From positions 16,095,501-16,159,500 of the forward strand of contig JALIGW010000013.1 of the NCBI GenBank assembly GCA_023053685.1: a stretch of DNA of 64,000 bases, read 5' to 3'. Position numbers and translations under genes: made by a program. The notes beneath the pieces are model-generated. The model was not told where the DNA came from and did not search any database. It saw nothing but the letters and a program-made list of their open reading frames with translations. Positions 13,366-23,001 of this stretch are shown in pieces. Numbering within the stretch: the first letter of the stretch is position 1; every line of letters begins with the position of its first letter. The DNA is from Diadophis punctatus similis. Its lineage: Eukaryota; Chordata; Lepidosauria; Squamata; Dipsadidae.

Positions 13366-14565
13366 TCAATGGCATTTGTGGGAGGGGTCAGATTTTGCCC
13401 TCTTATACCCATGTAGGAATTCCAGACTAATTCCCCATTTGATTCCTCTCCCTGCATCACTCAGTCTTTCTCTGACACATTTGGGGAAAATCCAAGCTAA
13501 AACTCCATTCTCTTGCATCAGCAGCACCTGAAGATAAAATGCACATACATTATGTCTTACTGGTTACTCATGTTATATCCATTCAATGAGATTTTTTTTT
13601 AAAAAAACCTGAAAAGTATAATTTGACTGAAATATATGAAGAATATGAACTTTTTCTTTTCTTTCGTTTGGGTGGGAGGTTTCTTTTTAAATTCTTCCTG
13701 CTGATAATCTGTTGCCTCTGGGACAAAATGATTGGTAATGGTATTTCCTAGATATGGAGGATTAAGTTCTGGATGACCCGCATCATATCCTTTGATTTAT
13801 TTCCTGTCATCTCATAATCCTCTTCTATATGAAAAGTCATGACTATGTACAACTAATATTATAAAGCACATACTTTAAAAGAAAGAAGATGCAAACAGTG
13901 TTTCACTTTTTCATAGCATGTCTAAAATTTCTTGGATTAATCTTTAAGGTACTGCAATTGTTTTTGTGGTTTGTTTTGCTGCCATGGGAGTTGAACAAGA
14001 CAGCCTGTAGGATTAGTCCCTATCACTTCCAGCTACTCCTTAACTTACTATTTTTTAGCCAGCCCAAAAGTTATTTCATTTTAACTTGACCAGTTCTAGC
14101 CTTGGGCTACCAATTCTCTTCTCGTTTGTTATCAATATTGATATTGCTGGTGTGATCTCACATACCTGACACTGATTGTGCATTTTCTTCTGCATCTGTT
14201 GCCTGATGATTGGGATCATGTACCGCCCCATCTTCTTTGCTTTTTGTTGACATCTTCAGTTTCCTGGCTTCACCTGTTTAATATCTGTCAACTCAGACAG
14301 ATTCTTTAGCATAACTTTTGAATACTTTGAAAAGAACTATTCATTTGAAAAATGTGTTGAATATTTACCTTAGTGAATCTTGATCAATTCTAAAAAGAAT
14401 ATATATTTGATAACCATTGACTTGATGTCCACTGCTTTTTGCTAAGAATATGTTATGATAAGGAACATTCAAGCATCTTTGGAAACAGCTTGTGGAGATT
14501 TTTTCTTCCACATGTCTGGAGTACAGTTCAAAATGTCTACATTTTATTCTGTTCCATATTATTAT
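13366..14565. other. Unassigned AT-rich DNA
   Basis: No recognisable gene or repeat. Short open frames lack domain features. Confidence 0.5.
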
Positions 14566-14568
14566 TCA

Positions 14569-14722
14569 GGGGCGTGCATAAGTGCACCAGCGTGCCTACC
14601 GTCCCTGTCCTAATGTTCCCCCTTATCAGTACCAATCTTATGTACATAAACAATGTTACATCTATGTATATTAGTAACACGTACTTGACAAAATAAATAA
14701 ATAAAATAAATAAATAAAATTA
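14569..14722 (+). mobile_element. LINE family B 3' UTR fragment
   Basis: GGGGCGTGCATAAGTGCACC, CCGTCCCTGTCC and the tail TTGACAAAATAAATAAATAA match the 3' UTR that follows the ORF at 18,318-18,475. Only the UTR and the (AAATA)n tail are left, so this is a severely 5'-truncated copy. Confidence 0.85.
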
Positions 14723-17614
14723 TAATGAATAATAGGTATCCATGACCAGGTTATACTGAAATCTTCAAAATACATATTATCATACTTTGATATGCTCAAA
14801 ATAAAGAACTAAACTGTTTGGATGTGTCCTCAGGCAGATAGGTAAAATACCATAGTTAAGCTTACTTTGTAGACCTGCCCATTTTGCTAACAATAATGCA
14901 GAAATGGTTTACCATTGCCTTCTTCCATTTTTTAAAATTATTGATCAATCTAGACCATAGCTCTGAGGTTTCTTTTTTGTTTCGCTCCAAATAGTAGCCA
15001 AGATCTATTTTGCTTATCCAACACCAACTACCGTAGTCACTACTAAATATTTTGGGAAAATAAAACTTGCTATGCTGAATCATAAATGTTTGTAAGTCAC
15101 CCAAAGTTGCCTGTAGGTGAGATGGGCAGCAAACCAGTCTAATACATGCATGCATGCATACACACATACTTCTGGACAGAATGCAATATTTTTAATGAAT
15201 AACTCAAAACAATCCAGCCCCAAATAGTGAATGTACCTTAGATTTGGAGTAAGCAAGACTACCCTTTCTTTCCATGAATTCTATTGAATAAATCAAATAT
15301 GAATTGATGAAATATGAATTCAAGTCTACCAGTTACCATAACTCACAGATAGCACTAAGCATTAAGCAAAATTAGATTCAACTTCAGTTTTCTTCAGTTA
15401 TGAAGCTTATAAAGTATCTTTGTTTCAATAAAGATATTTATACATTATTAAAGTAGAATTTTATGATTTACTGTAGCCATTTTCTTTATCCATGTTTAAC
15501 ATGTTAGTAATACAAGGACATTTTTTTTACTCTGTGTGTCTGAGGTGTGGTGTGTGTGTGTATGTTGCATATCACATGTGGGTTGATTTCTCTTGCTTTC
15601 TCTCCTTACCATTTACAAGAAAATATTTTTCATGCAAATAATTCAGATTAAGCTGAAATCTAATTTTGATCTCAACTTATTGGAGAAATGATCAAAGGCT
15701 TAGGAAAGCTTTATGTTATATTTTGTGTTAAAATCTAAGTGTGTTAGTTCGGAGACACTGACAAAATTATTATTATTTATACTATTTTAGAAATGTCCAT
15801 TAGTGTGGTTTCTTTCATATCCTGTTTACATTTATTCTACATATCAGATATATTGAACTCTAAAACTGGGATTTCTCTTCTGTATTCTTGGCTTCATATA
15901 TTTCTTCTGTATTCTTTTTTATTTTGCTCCTTGTAAAATACCATATAAGCTTATTAAGGAGCATTTGCATCTTTTTTCAAGGTATCATCCGCAATAACCA
16001 TTGTGCTAAACTTAGAAGAAGCATTTACATTTATTGGCTAAGACAAGCTGAAAGCAGTAGAGCTCCATTGCACAAATGTTTCTCTGAGATGGTCTTTTTC
16101 TCCTTTCCTGGAACTGAATGCCAAAAATGCACATTCTCTTTTCTTTTCAGCCAGGTCACCTCTAAAAGAATGTGGCATCAAATTCCTCTGTGCTCTTCGC
16201 CAGAGATGCGCAAAGCCTGTGACAAAAGACTGAAATGACAGCACTTTGACTCCCTTCTACCTTGTGTTTGTTTAGGAAGGTCCCAGAAATTGTATTTTAC
16301 CAACCACATTTGCTATCAACACACAATTATCTGGCTTAATCATGTGGAACAGTGGCAAATTCACCTGGGGCTTAAGAACTAATGACATTCTCGTCTGAGC
16401 TGCTTTAGTGAAATGGCCTAGCACCTGAAGCAGGAACAGCAAGATTGCTCAAGAAAATTTGGTTTTCTTTTTTTCATTTCACAGCATAGGGGCTCTGCTC
16501 AAATCAACAAATGCTCCTGATTAAATAGCTATGGTAGTTGACTTATTTGCACTTGGGTGTATGGCTTTGAATGTGCATTGAGAAGCCCTCACCTTTACAA
16601 GAAAAGAATTGTCTGCGGCTTGCTTTTAAGGCAAAGACCCTTTTGATGAAGAAATTGTTGTGGAATCATTCTGATACAATTAGAATGATGAACAGAGAGG
16701 AGGACCATTGCAACCCTGATGCCTACAAGCACAGGCATTTTAAAAGCTGTAATTATTGTCCTCTTTGTTTATTTCTGAATCATTGAAACTCCTTCCTAAG
16801 GAACAAATGGCAACCCCTGGAGTTCATGCACCAAGGTGAAGTAAAAGATGATCCCACTTTTTACCTTTGAGAACAGCGGAGTCGAAGATGGAATTTTAAT
16901 AGCAGCAACCTTTGAGGCAGAAATGAACAAAGCTGCACCTGATTTCTCCCAGTTTCACTGCACACTGACATGTAGATGTAACCTTAGTGATGCATAACGT
17001 ATCAACTGTAGTAGAGGGGCTTCCACGTTTTAAAGCTGCAACTGAATCATCATTTGCCTTTCACCTGATGAATTGATTAAAATTAAATATATTTGCATGT
17101 TATGAAAATCTTTGGAATGACAAAAATGATGCTTTAGATAGTTTAGAGAGTAATAAATGTAAGTCTCCCATCTTTGGTAGAACGAAAAAGGTTTTTTTTT
17201 TCATTCCATATCCTCTGGTAACATTAAAAAAAAACAAAAAATAAGACTAGCCTTATATTCTAGCATTACTGATTAAAACTGGTGTCCCTTTTAACCTTTG
17301 TTGATACATTTTTCACCCTTTTCACAGCAGGATTTCCTCACAACTAGCAGATATGCTGTAATGAACAAAATGAATTTAACTTACTGTGGGTGGTTTACTA
17401 GCTCAGTTTGTTGCCCTCCCCCCTCCAACAAATGGCTATATACCGTATATCTACTCTGAAGTAAGTATCAGTGAATACTGTGGTACTTTTGTCCAGATAG
17501 ATAAATATGGGGTTGTATTATGACCTTTGCAGCTACTGTAAGGACTAACCCTAACAGACTACAGCAGGCCAATTTCAATGAGATTTATAGAGCTTGCCAT
17601 GATCTCATAGCCAT
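14723..17614. other. Unassigned AT-rich DNA
   Basis: No gene recognised. A short TG-rich run lies at 15,546-15,563. The stretch 15,960-16,460 is more balanced in composition with short open frames on both strands but no domain. Confidence 0.5.
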
Positions 17615-17754
17615 GTACCCTGTTTTCCCCAAAATAAAACATCCCCTGATAATAAGCCCACTCGGACTTTTGAGTGCATGGCAATAAGGCCAAGCGCTTA
17701 TTTCAGGGTTCAAAAAAATATAAGACAGGGTCTTATTTTCGGGGAAACACAGTA
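17615..17754. mobile_element. TA-flanked MITE, family M1
   Basis: The termini TACCCTGTTTTCCCCAAAAT and TCTTATTTTCGGGGAAACAC+AGTA are inverted repeats, with TA at both ends as expected for a Tc1/mariner-type target. The inside is made of AATAAG / CTTATT words. The same termini bound the larger unit at 37,573-39,178. It is non-coding. Confidence 0.8.
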
Positions 17755-17884
17755 AGTAAAAATGTAAAACTTCCACTGCTTTCTTTTAAAGCGAAGGATG
17801 GATGCTGCAGCAAGATTGCAAGTAATGTTCAAGTCTACTAGGATAGATCATTCCCAAAGAGTTTATCAGACATAGACTTGGATA

Positions 17885-17956
17885 TTTCACTATTTCACAT
17901 ATTTCACAATATTTCACAGAAATATTTCACAGAAATATTTCACAGAAATATTTCAC
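17885..17956. repeat. 13-bp minisatellite AGAAATATTTCAC
   Basis: Perfect and near-perfect units of AGAAATATTTCAC lie in tandem. The last unit runs straight into the LINE ORF at the codons for a YFTRR-like motif, so the array appears to have grown inside the LINE coding sequence. Confidence 0.85.
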
Positions 17957-18475
17957 TAGAAGAGTCCTCCACTCCTCTGCTCGCAATAAAATACCTTATT
18001 CCACCAGACTTGAAATATTGGGATTAGACAATTTACAACTACGCCGATCTGATCTAAATGTAGTTTATAAAATCATATATCAAAAAGTCCTTCCTGTCAA
18101 TGATTACTTCAGCTTCAACCGCAACAATACACGAGCACATAATAGATTCAAACTTAATGTAAACCGCTCCAAACTCGACTGCAGAAAATACGACTTCAGC
18201 AACAGAGTGATCAATGCCTGGAATGCAGTACCTGACTCTGTGGTTTCTTCCCCAAACCCCCAAAACTTTAACCTTAGACTGTCTACAGTAGACCTCTCCC
18301 CATTTCTAAGACATCTGTAAGGGGCGTGCATAAGCGCACCACTGTGCTTACCGTCCCTGTCCTTCTGTCCTATTGTCCTCTTTTATCGGTACCTTTTAAT
18401 TATGTTATGTTTATACAAACACCTACTATCCTGTACATGTTTGACAAATAAAATAAAATAAATAAATACATACAT
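17943..18475 (+). mobile_element. LINE family B, 5'-truncated, with 3' UTR
   Basis: The copy holds the end of a reverse-transcriptase ORF (stop at 18,318-18,320), a UTR with GGGGCGTGCATAAGCGCACC, and an (AAATA)n tail ending near 18,475. Related copies lie at 14,569 (UTR only) and 52,088-52,640 (antisense). I place it in the CR1/L2/jockey side of non-LTR elements from its C-terminal motifs. The exact clade is uncertain. Confidence 0.85.
17955..18320 (+). pseudogene. LINE family B ORF2 C-terminal end
   Basis: The frame reads through RVLHSSARNK, LEILGLDNLQLRR, TRAHNRFKLNVNRS and FSNRVINAWNAVP before the stop. FxNRVINxWNxLP is the usual closing motif of jockey/CR1/L2-like ORF2 proteins. No endonuclease or RT core (no FADD/YADD box) is present. 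It is a dead-on-arrival LINE end and not a host gene. Confidence 0.88.
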
Positions 18476-19056
18476 ATATAATGGACCATGAAAACAAAGG
18501 TGTGCATTGCAGAAGTGTTGTTTACAAAACAGGTCATTAGACAAAGTTGTCTATTGAAATGTATCTATGGAAAAAGTTGGGTTCAAGATTCATACAAAGT
18601 ATGGATGTTAGGAAATGTTGAAAACAAAAAAAAGTCTCAGTTGCAGAGGAATAAATAAAAAAATAGGCAATATTAACATACCAGATTTAGTCTAATCTTC
18701 TCATTCATCACCATCTAAAATTCAACACAGAGTAGTTTATTTTCTGAGGATTCCAGGGGAATACTGTATAACAATTGCAAAAGTTTCCATAGGGTGACAT
18801 AATGCAAAGTTAGGGCAAGCCAGTCACAATAACATAGGGATGGTGAGTTGGTATTTGGGAGTAGCTGAAGTCACAATGAGTAGAGCACTGTTTTTACATC
18901 CTTTGCTTTGTCTTCAGGACAACCAAGTGTACAAAGAGTCCAGACTTGCCTAATAGGGCAGAAGGCAGCATAAAAAATTAATAAATAAAATAAATAAACA
19001 GGATAGACTGAGAAAAAGAGTCAGCCAGTGAATTTAATGGTTGATAAGAAATACAC
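18476..19056. other. Unassigned AT-rich DNA
   Basis: No feature recognised. Confidence 0.5.
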
Positions 19057-19064
19057 TCTTAATC

Positions 19065-19422
19065 AAGTGGTGGGTTCCTACCGGTGCGATCCACTCTGTT
19101 GTCCTGGTAGCGGCCCGCCAATTGTGCAATTTGCACGCGACGGCTCTGCTGCCATCTTTGCCGGTCCGTCACGCGGCGCCATCTTTTTTTTTCATTTTTT
19201 TTGCCTTTTTTTGCTTCCTGCGCATGCGCGGAAGCAAAATCTCACGAGGGGATGTGCGCACACGCATCCCCTCGCAAGATTTCAATGATTTTTTGCTTCC
19301 TGCACATGCGCTGAAGCAAAATCATGTGAGGGGACATGTGCGCGTAGCAAGCGTGCGCGTGTGCAAAATGTGATGATGAGCGTGCAGCGCACCGGTAGGC
19401 AGGTAAGAAGAACCCACCCCTG
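19065..19422 (+). mobile_element. CAGGGG-type hAT-like MITE, full length
   Basis: The right end is GAACCCACCCCTG and the left end a decayed form of the inverse (AAGTGGTGGGTTCC). It is flanked by TCTTAATC on both sides (19,057-19,064 and 19,423-19,430), an 8-bp duplication typical of hAT transposons. The inside is CpG-rich with repeated GAAGCAAAATC / GATTTTGCTTC segments in both orientations and a TGCGCATGCGC palindrome at 19,219-19,229. It is non-autonomous. Confidence 0.9.
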
Positions 19423-19721
19423 TCTTAATCCTAATATAATATTCTAGTTCATATTATAAACCAGCATTCCCTCTACTCCAAAATCACAATTTTGCTCATA
19501 TTGTCATCATTCAGAAGAGAAATCCTGGAATTAAATGCTAGTGTCTCCCATACATTTAACATCTGTAGCCTCCATTTCTGCAGTCACTTGCCAATATTAG
19601 CATCTTCAGAAATATTAGAAATAGGGTAATTTTATCATCACCGAGGAGAAATTATTTTTGGTGGGGCCGCTAAATACCTCAAAATGTTATATTTCAAAGG
19701 CTTTAACTTGTTGACATAATA

Positions 19722-19779
19722 AAAGGGCGTTGTTACTTACCTGAACGCCCATTCTCGTAGGGTGGCGCTAGCCTCCAAG
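19722..19779. repeat. DIRS left end, pairs with ICR
   Basis: These 58 bases (AAAGGGCGTTGTTACTTACC...) are the reverse complement of 19,941-19,998 with one mismatch (CTCGTAGG against CTCATAGG). This arm lies outside the shared inverted repeat and is unique to the left end. Confidence 0.95.
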
Positions 19780-19862
19780 ATTGGGATGACCTCATCCATT
19801 AGCCAATCAGGACTGAGTCTGACCTCATATAAAAGCTGTCACTGTGCCATAATCCCCCTCTT
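19761..19862. repeat. DIRS left terminal inverted repeat
   Basis: About 102 bases, inverse of 25,749-25,850 with one visible mismatch (CATCCATTAGCC against CATCCAATAGCC). It carries a TATAAAAG box at 19,828-19,835 directed rightward, into the element and antisense to its genes. Confidence 0.96.
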
Positions 19863-19940
19863 GAGACGAAGGAGTAGGTCAGACCCATAGTTTTTCCCCC
19901 ACGCACACCTTCAGTATGTACAACACCCAAAAGGGAGGGA

Positions 19941-20034
19941 CTTGGAGGCTAGCGCCACCCTATGAGAATGGGCGTTCAGGTAAGTAACAACGCCCTTTCT
20001 CCATAGTGGGTGGCGCTAGCCTCCAAGATTGGGA
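19941..20034. repeat. DIRS internal complementary region (ICR)
   Basis: Positions 19,941-19,998 are complementary to the left end (19,722-19,779). Positions 19,997-20,034 are complementary to the right end (25,825-25,862) with no mismatch seen. The ICR thus spells the joined left and right ends of a circle. In the DIRS model it templates completion of the element ends. It sits just after the tyrosine recombinase stop, the expected place. Confidence 0.96.
19977..19985 (+). promoter_or_regulatory. Perfect 5' splice-site match CAG|GTAAGT
   Basis: The plus strand of the ICR reads CAGGTAAGT, full complementarity to the U1 snRNA 5' end. Because the ICR copies the left end, the same word lies on the minus strand at 19,735-19,743. 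Use as a splice donor is inference. Confidence 0.4.
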
Positions 20035-20056
20035 CATACCAAAGCCGTATCATCCC

Positions 20057-21250
20057 TTAGGGAGGGTTGTCACCAGAATTGTCTACCCCGTCAGGAGGTA
20101 CCATGGTCTGCAAGACCCTGCGCCCAAAATCCGCCTCTGTCGAGGCAAAGGAGTCCACTTTGTAATGTCTAATGAAGGGCAACGGAGAAGACCACGTCAC
20201 CGCTCGGCACAGTTCCTCCAAGGAGGCATTAGTAGTCCAAGCTGCCGTGGTGGCGGCGCTACGCGTCGAGTGTGCCGTCAGATGCGGTGGATGAGGCAGG
20301 TCCTGCTGTCGGTAAACGTCCGCGATCACCGCGCGTATCCAGCGACCGACCATCGCCGCTGATGCCTTGCGGCCCATGGACGAGGCGTGGAACCCCACGA
20401 ACAAGGACTCCGAGAGGCGGAATGGCGCCATGCGAACATTGTAGATTTTGATTGCCCGCCTCACGTCGACAGTGTGCCATTTGCGCTCGGACGGCGTTGC
20501 AGGCGGGGAGCAGAAGGAAGGAAGAACCACCTCCTGAGCCCTGTGGAAGTACGTATTGACTTTGGGCAGGAATGTGGGGTCAAGGCGAAGCACCACCCGG
20601 TCCGGATGAAAGATACAGAGATCGTCCCGGACGGATAGAGCTGCTAGTTCGGATATCCTCCGGGCTGTCGTGATCGCAACCAAGAAGGCGACCTTATGCG
20701 TAAGGTGCTGCAGTGATACTGTCCGCAGCAGCTTATAAGGGGTCTCAGTGAGGGCCAGAAGGACCTTCTGCAGGTCCCAGGTGGGGTACTGATGTACCAC
20801 TGGAGGCGAGATGATGACTGCCGCCCTCAAGAAGCGAACGACCAGAGGATGAGTTGACAGGGGCGCAGAAGAGTGGCAGGAAAGGACCGTTGAGAGAGCC
20901 GCCACCTGCCGTCATAAGGTGCTGGGTGAGAGACCCTTGTCGAGGCCTGCCTGTAGAAATTGCAGTACCCGTATGACCGAAAGGTCGACCGGGTTAACGC
21001 CGGCCCCAACACACCATTCGTGGAATGTTCTCCAGGTGGAGTTGTAGATGCGGATGGTGGAGGCCCGGCGTGAAGAGAGAAGAGTACAGATGATGCTCTC
21101 GGGGATGCCGCGTAGCGCTAGGGTGCGCCGCTCAAGCGCCAGGCGGTCAGTTGGAGCCACTGCGGATCCGGGTGCTGCACTGACCCCTGGGAGAGCGACG
21201 ATGCGGTCGGCGGGATCCTCTATGATGGGCCGGTCGAGAGTGATTTGAGA
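20057..21250 (-). pseudogene. DIRS tyrosine recombinase (integrase)
   Basis: The enzyme would insert the circular DIRS DNA by strand exchange. The N-terminal core-binding part is open from about 21,250 (LLSSRRASTIRIYNSTWRTF) down to an in-frame TGA at 20,912-20,914. The catalytic part continues in the same frame to the TAA at 20,057. In the 282-residue downstream piece the family tetrad is visible: Arg83 in RRISEL, His212 and Arg215 in HSTR, and Tyr248 in FIRHY. The TGA reads as CpG decay of an Arg codon. The region overlaps the end of the RT/RH/Dam frame, as usual in DIRS. The exact start is unclear because no ATG is obvious. Confidence 0.93.
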
Positions 21251-21600
21251 TCCGCAAACCAGGCCCGGCGCGGCCAATGGGGGGCCAACAGGATCAGCTC
21301 CGCCTGCTCGTCCATCTTCCGGATAACACGGGGAATGAGGGGAAGGGGCGGGAAAGCATAGAGGAGGCCCCTCGGCCACGGGCAACGGAGAGCATCCGTG
21401 TCCACCGCGCCGGGCGTCCGGTACCGCGTGAAGAAACGTGGGAGCTTGGTATTCAGCGGCGTTGCAAAGAGGTCGGCCACCGGAGTGCCAAATCGGGACG
21501 TCAGCTCTCGAAAAATGTCCGGGTGTAGAGCCCACTCTGCTGTGTCTACATCGTGGCAGCTGAGCCAGTCCGCTGTGCGGTTTGACACCCCTGAGATGTG
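21220..21600 (-). other. Putative Dam-like methyltransferase segment
   Basis: After RNase H the minus-strand frame reads SNRTADWLS, EWALHPDIF, FGTPVADLFAT, DALRCPW, LLYAFPPL and LLAPHWPRRAWF. The order 'DLFA..N', 'DAL..W', 'aromatic-x-x-PP' resembles phage-type Dam N6-adenine methyltransferases. The usual DPPY/NPPY is replaced by AFPP, so activity is doubtful. The family link is from knowledge of DIRS elements, and function in this copy is inference. Confidence 0.65.
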
Positions 21601-23001
21601 CGCCGCCTTGAGTGAGAGGAGGTGTTGCTCCGCCCAGAGGCCCAATTCCTTGGCCTCGGTGAGCAGGCGGCGCGAAACAGTCCCCCCCTTGCCTGTTGAC
21701 GTGGGCTTTGGTGGTTACGTTGTCCGTCAACAGGAGGACATGCTGCCCGGCCAATAGGTGCTGGAATTGCCGGAGGGCCAGGGATGCCGCCCGTAGCTCC
21801 AGGAGGTTGATGCTGGCCGTTGACTCCGCCGCGGTCCAGGTGCCCTGCGCCACGTGTGATGATGTGTGAGCGCCCCACCCGTAGAGGCTGGCGTCCGACG
21901 TCACCATAACCCGGCGGGGCTCGAGGAAGCTGGAACCCTTGCTGATCGCGGGGGCTGCCACCAATGCAGAGATCGCCGGACCACTGTCGGGAGTTGGACT
22001 TTGGCCAATGAGTTGGACCTGTTCGCCCGCTGAAACGGCAAAAGAAACCATTGGAGGTCTCTGGAGTGCAGTTGTGCCCAAGGTGTTATGTGGATTGCGG
22101 ATATCATCTTCCCCAACAGGGAGGACAGAAGGCTCAATGACACCTGCCCCTGCCTGAGGACCTGTTGGGTCAGAGAGGAAAGACTGAGCTGTCTTTCCAA
22201 CGACAGATACACCCTGCACTCCAGAGAGTCCACAATGGCCCCCAAGTGAGTGATGCGGGTGGAGAGAAGTAAATGGCTCTTCTCCAGGTTGAGGGAGAAG
22301 CCATGGTATTGCAGAACGTCCATGGTGGTCTGCAGGTCCACCACCGCCCGGGCCAGGGAAGACGACTGGATTAAAATGTCATCGAGATAACACTGTATTC
22401 GAATCGGCATTGCCCTCAGGTGAGCTGCAAGGGCGGCCAGAATCTTGGTAAAGACCCTGGGTGCCGAGGAGAGGCCGAATGGTAGGGCCGAATACTGATA
22501 GTGTTCGTTATCATATGAGAACCGCAGGAACTTTTGGTGGGAAGGCCGAATTGGGACTTGTAAATACGCCTCAGTGAGGTCGATGGAGCACATAAAGTCA
22601 CCCTTACAGATGCCGTCCAATATGGACTGTAAAGTATGCATCTTAAATTTCTTGTACACCAAGAACTTATTCAGGCGCTTGAGGTCCAAGACCGCTCTCC
22701 ACCCACCCGACGATTTCTCCACGAGGAACAAATTGGAATAGAATCCTTGCCCCCGTTGGTCTTCCGAGACCCGCTGGATGGCCTCAATCTCCAACAGATG
22801 CTGGATGGCTTCGCGCATCTGGGCCTGTTTCTGCGGGTTGGAGGACTGGGAGCACCTCATGAAGGAATCTGGGGGGGTGGAGAGGAAGTCTAGGGCGAGA
22901 CCGAGTGTCAGGGTCTCGCGGACCCAAGCGTCCGTAGTAATCTCCTCCCACTGCCTAGCAAAAAAACGCAGGCGACCCCCAATGGGAGAAGCTGGGTCCA
23001 C
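21220..23001 (-). pseudogene. DIRS RT - RNase H - Dam-like polyprotein
   Basis: The RT frame (23,001-21,901) has FMCSIDLTEAYLQV with Asp141, LPFGLSSAP at 174-182 and the catalytic YLDD at 205-208. It changes frame in the C5 run at 21,950-21,954. RNase H follows, with VTSDAS, NLLELR and LLTDN giving Asp, Glu, Asp. A second change at the C7 run (21,682-21,688; G7 in the sense strand) returns to the RT frame for a Dam-like segment (DLFATPLNTKLPRF, YAFPP, APHWPRRAWF), ending at 21,220. Vertebrate DIRS elements are known to carry a putative Dam-type adenine methyltransferase here. The RT frame overlaps the gag stop (TAG at 23,001-23,003). The first in-frame start is GTG, so the real start or coupling is unknown. 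As it stands the protein is broken twice. Confidence 0.95.

Noticed and set aside
17885..17956. CRISPR-like array
   Set aside because: Units are 13 bases with no spacers and lie in an animal genome. It is a minisatellite.
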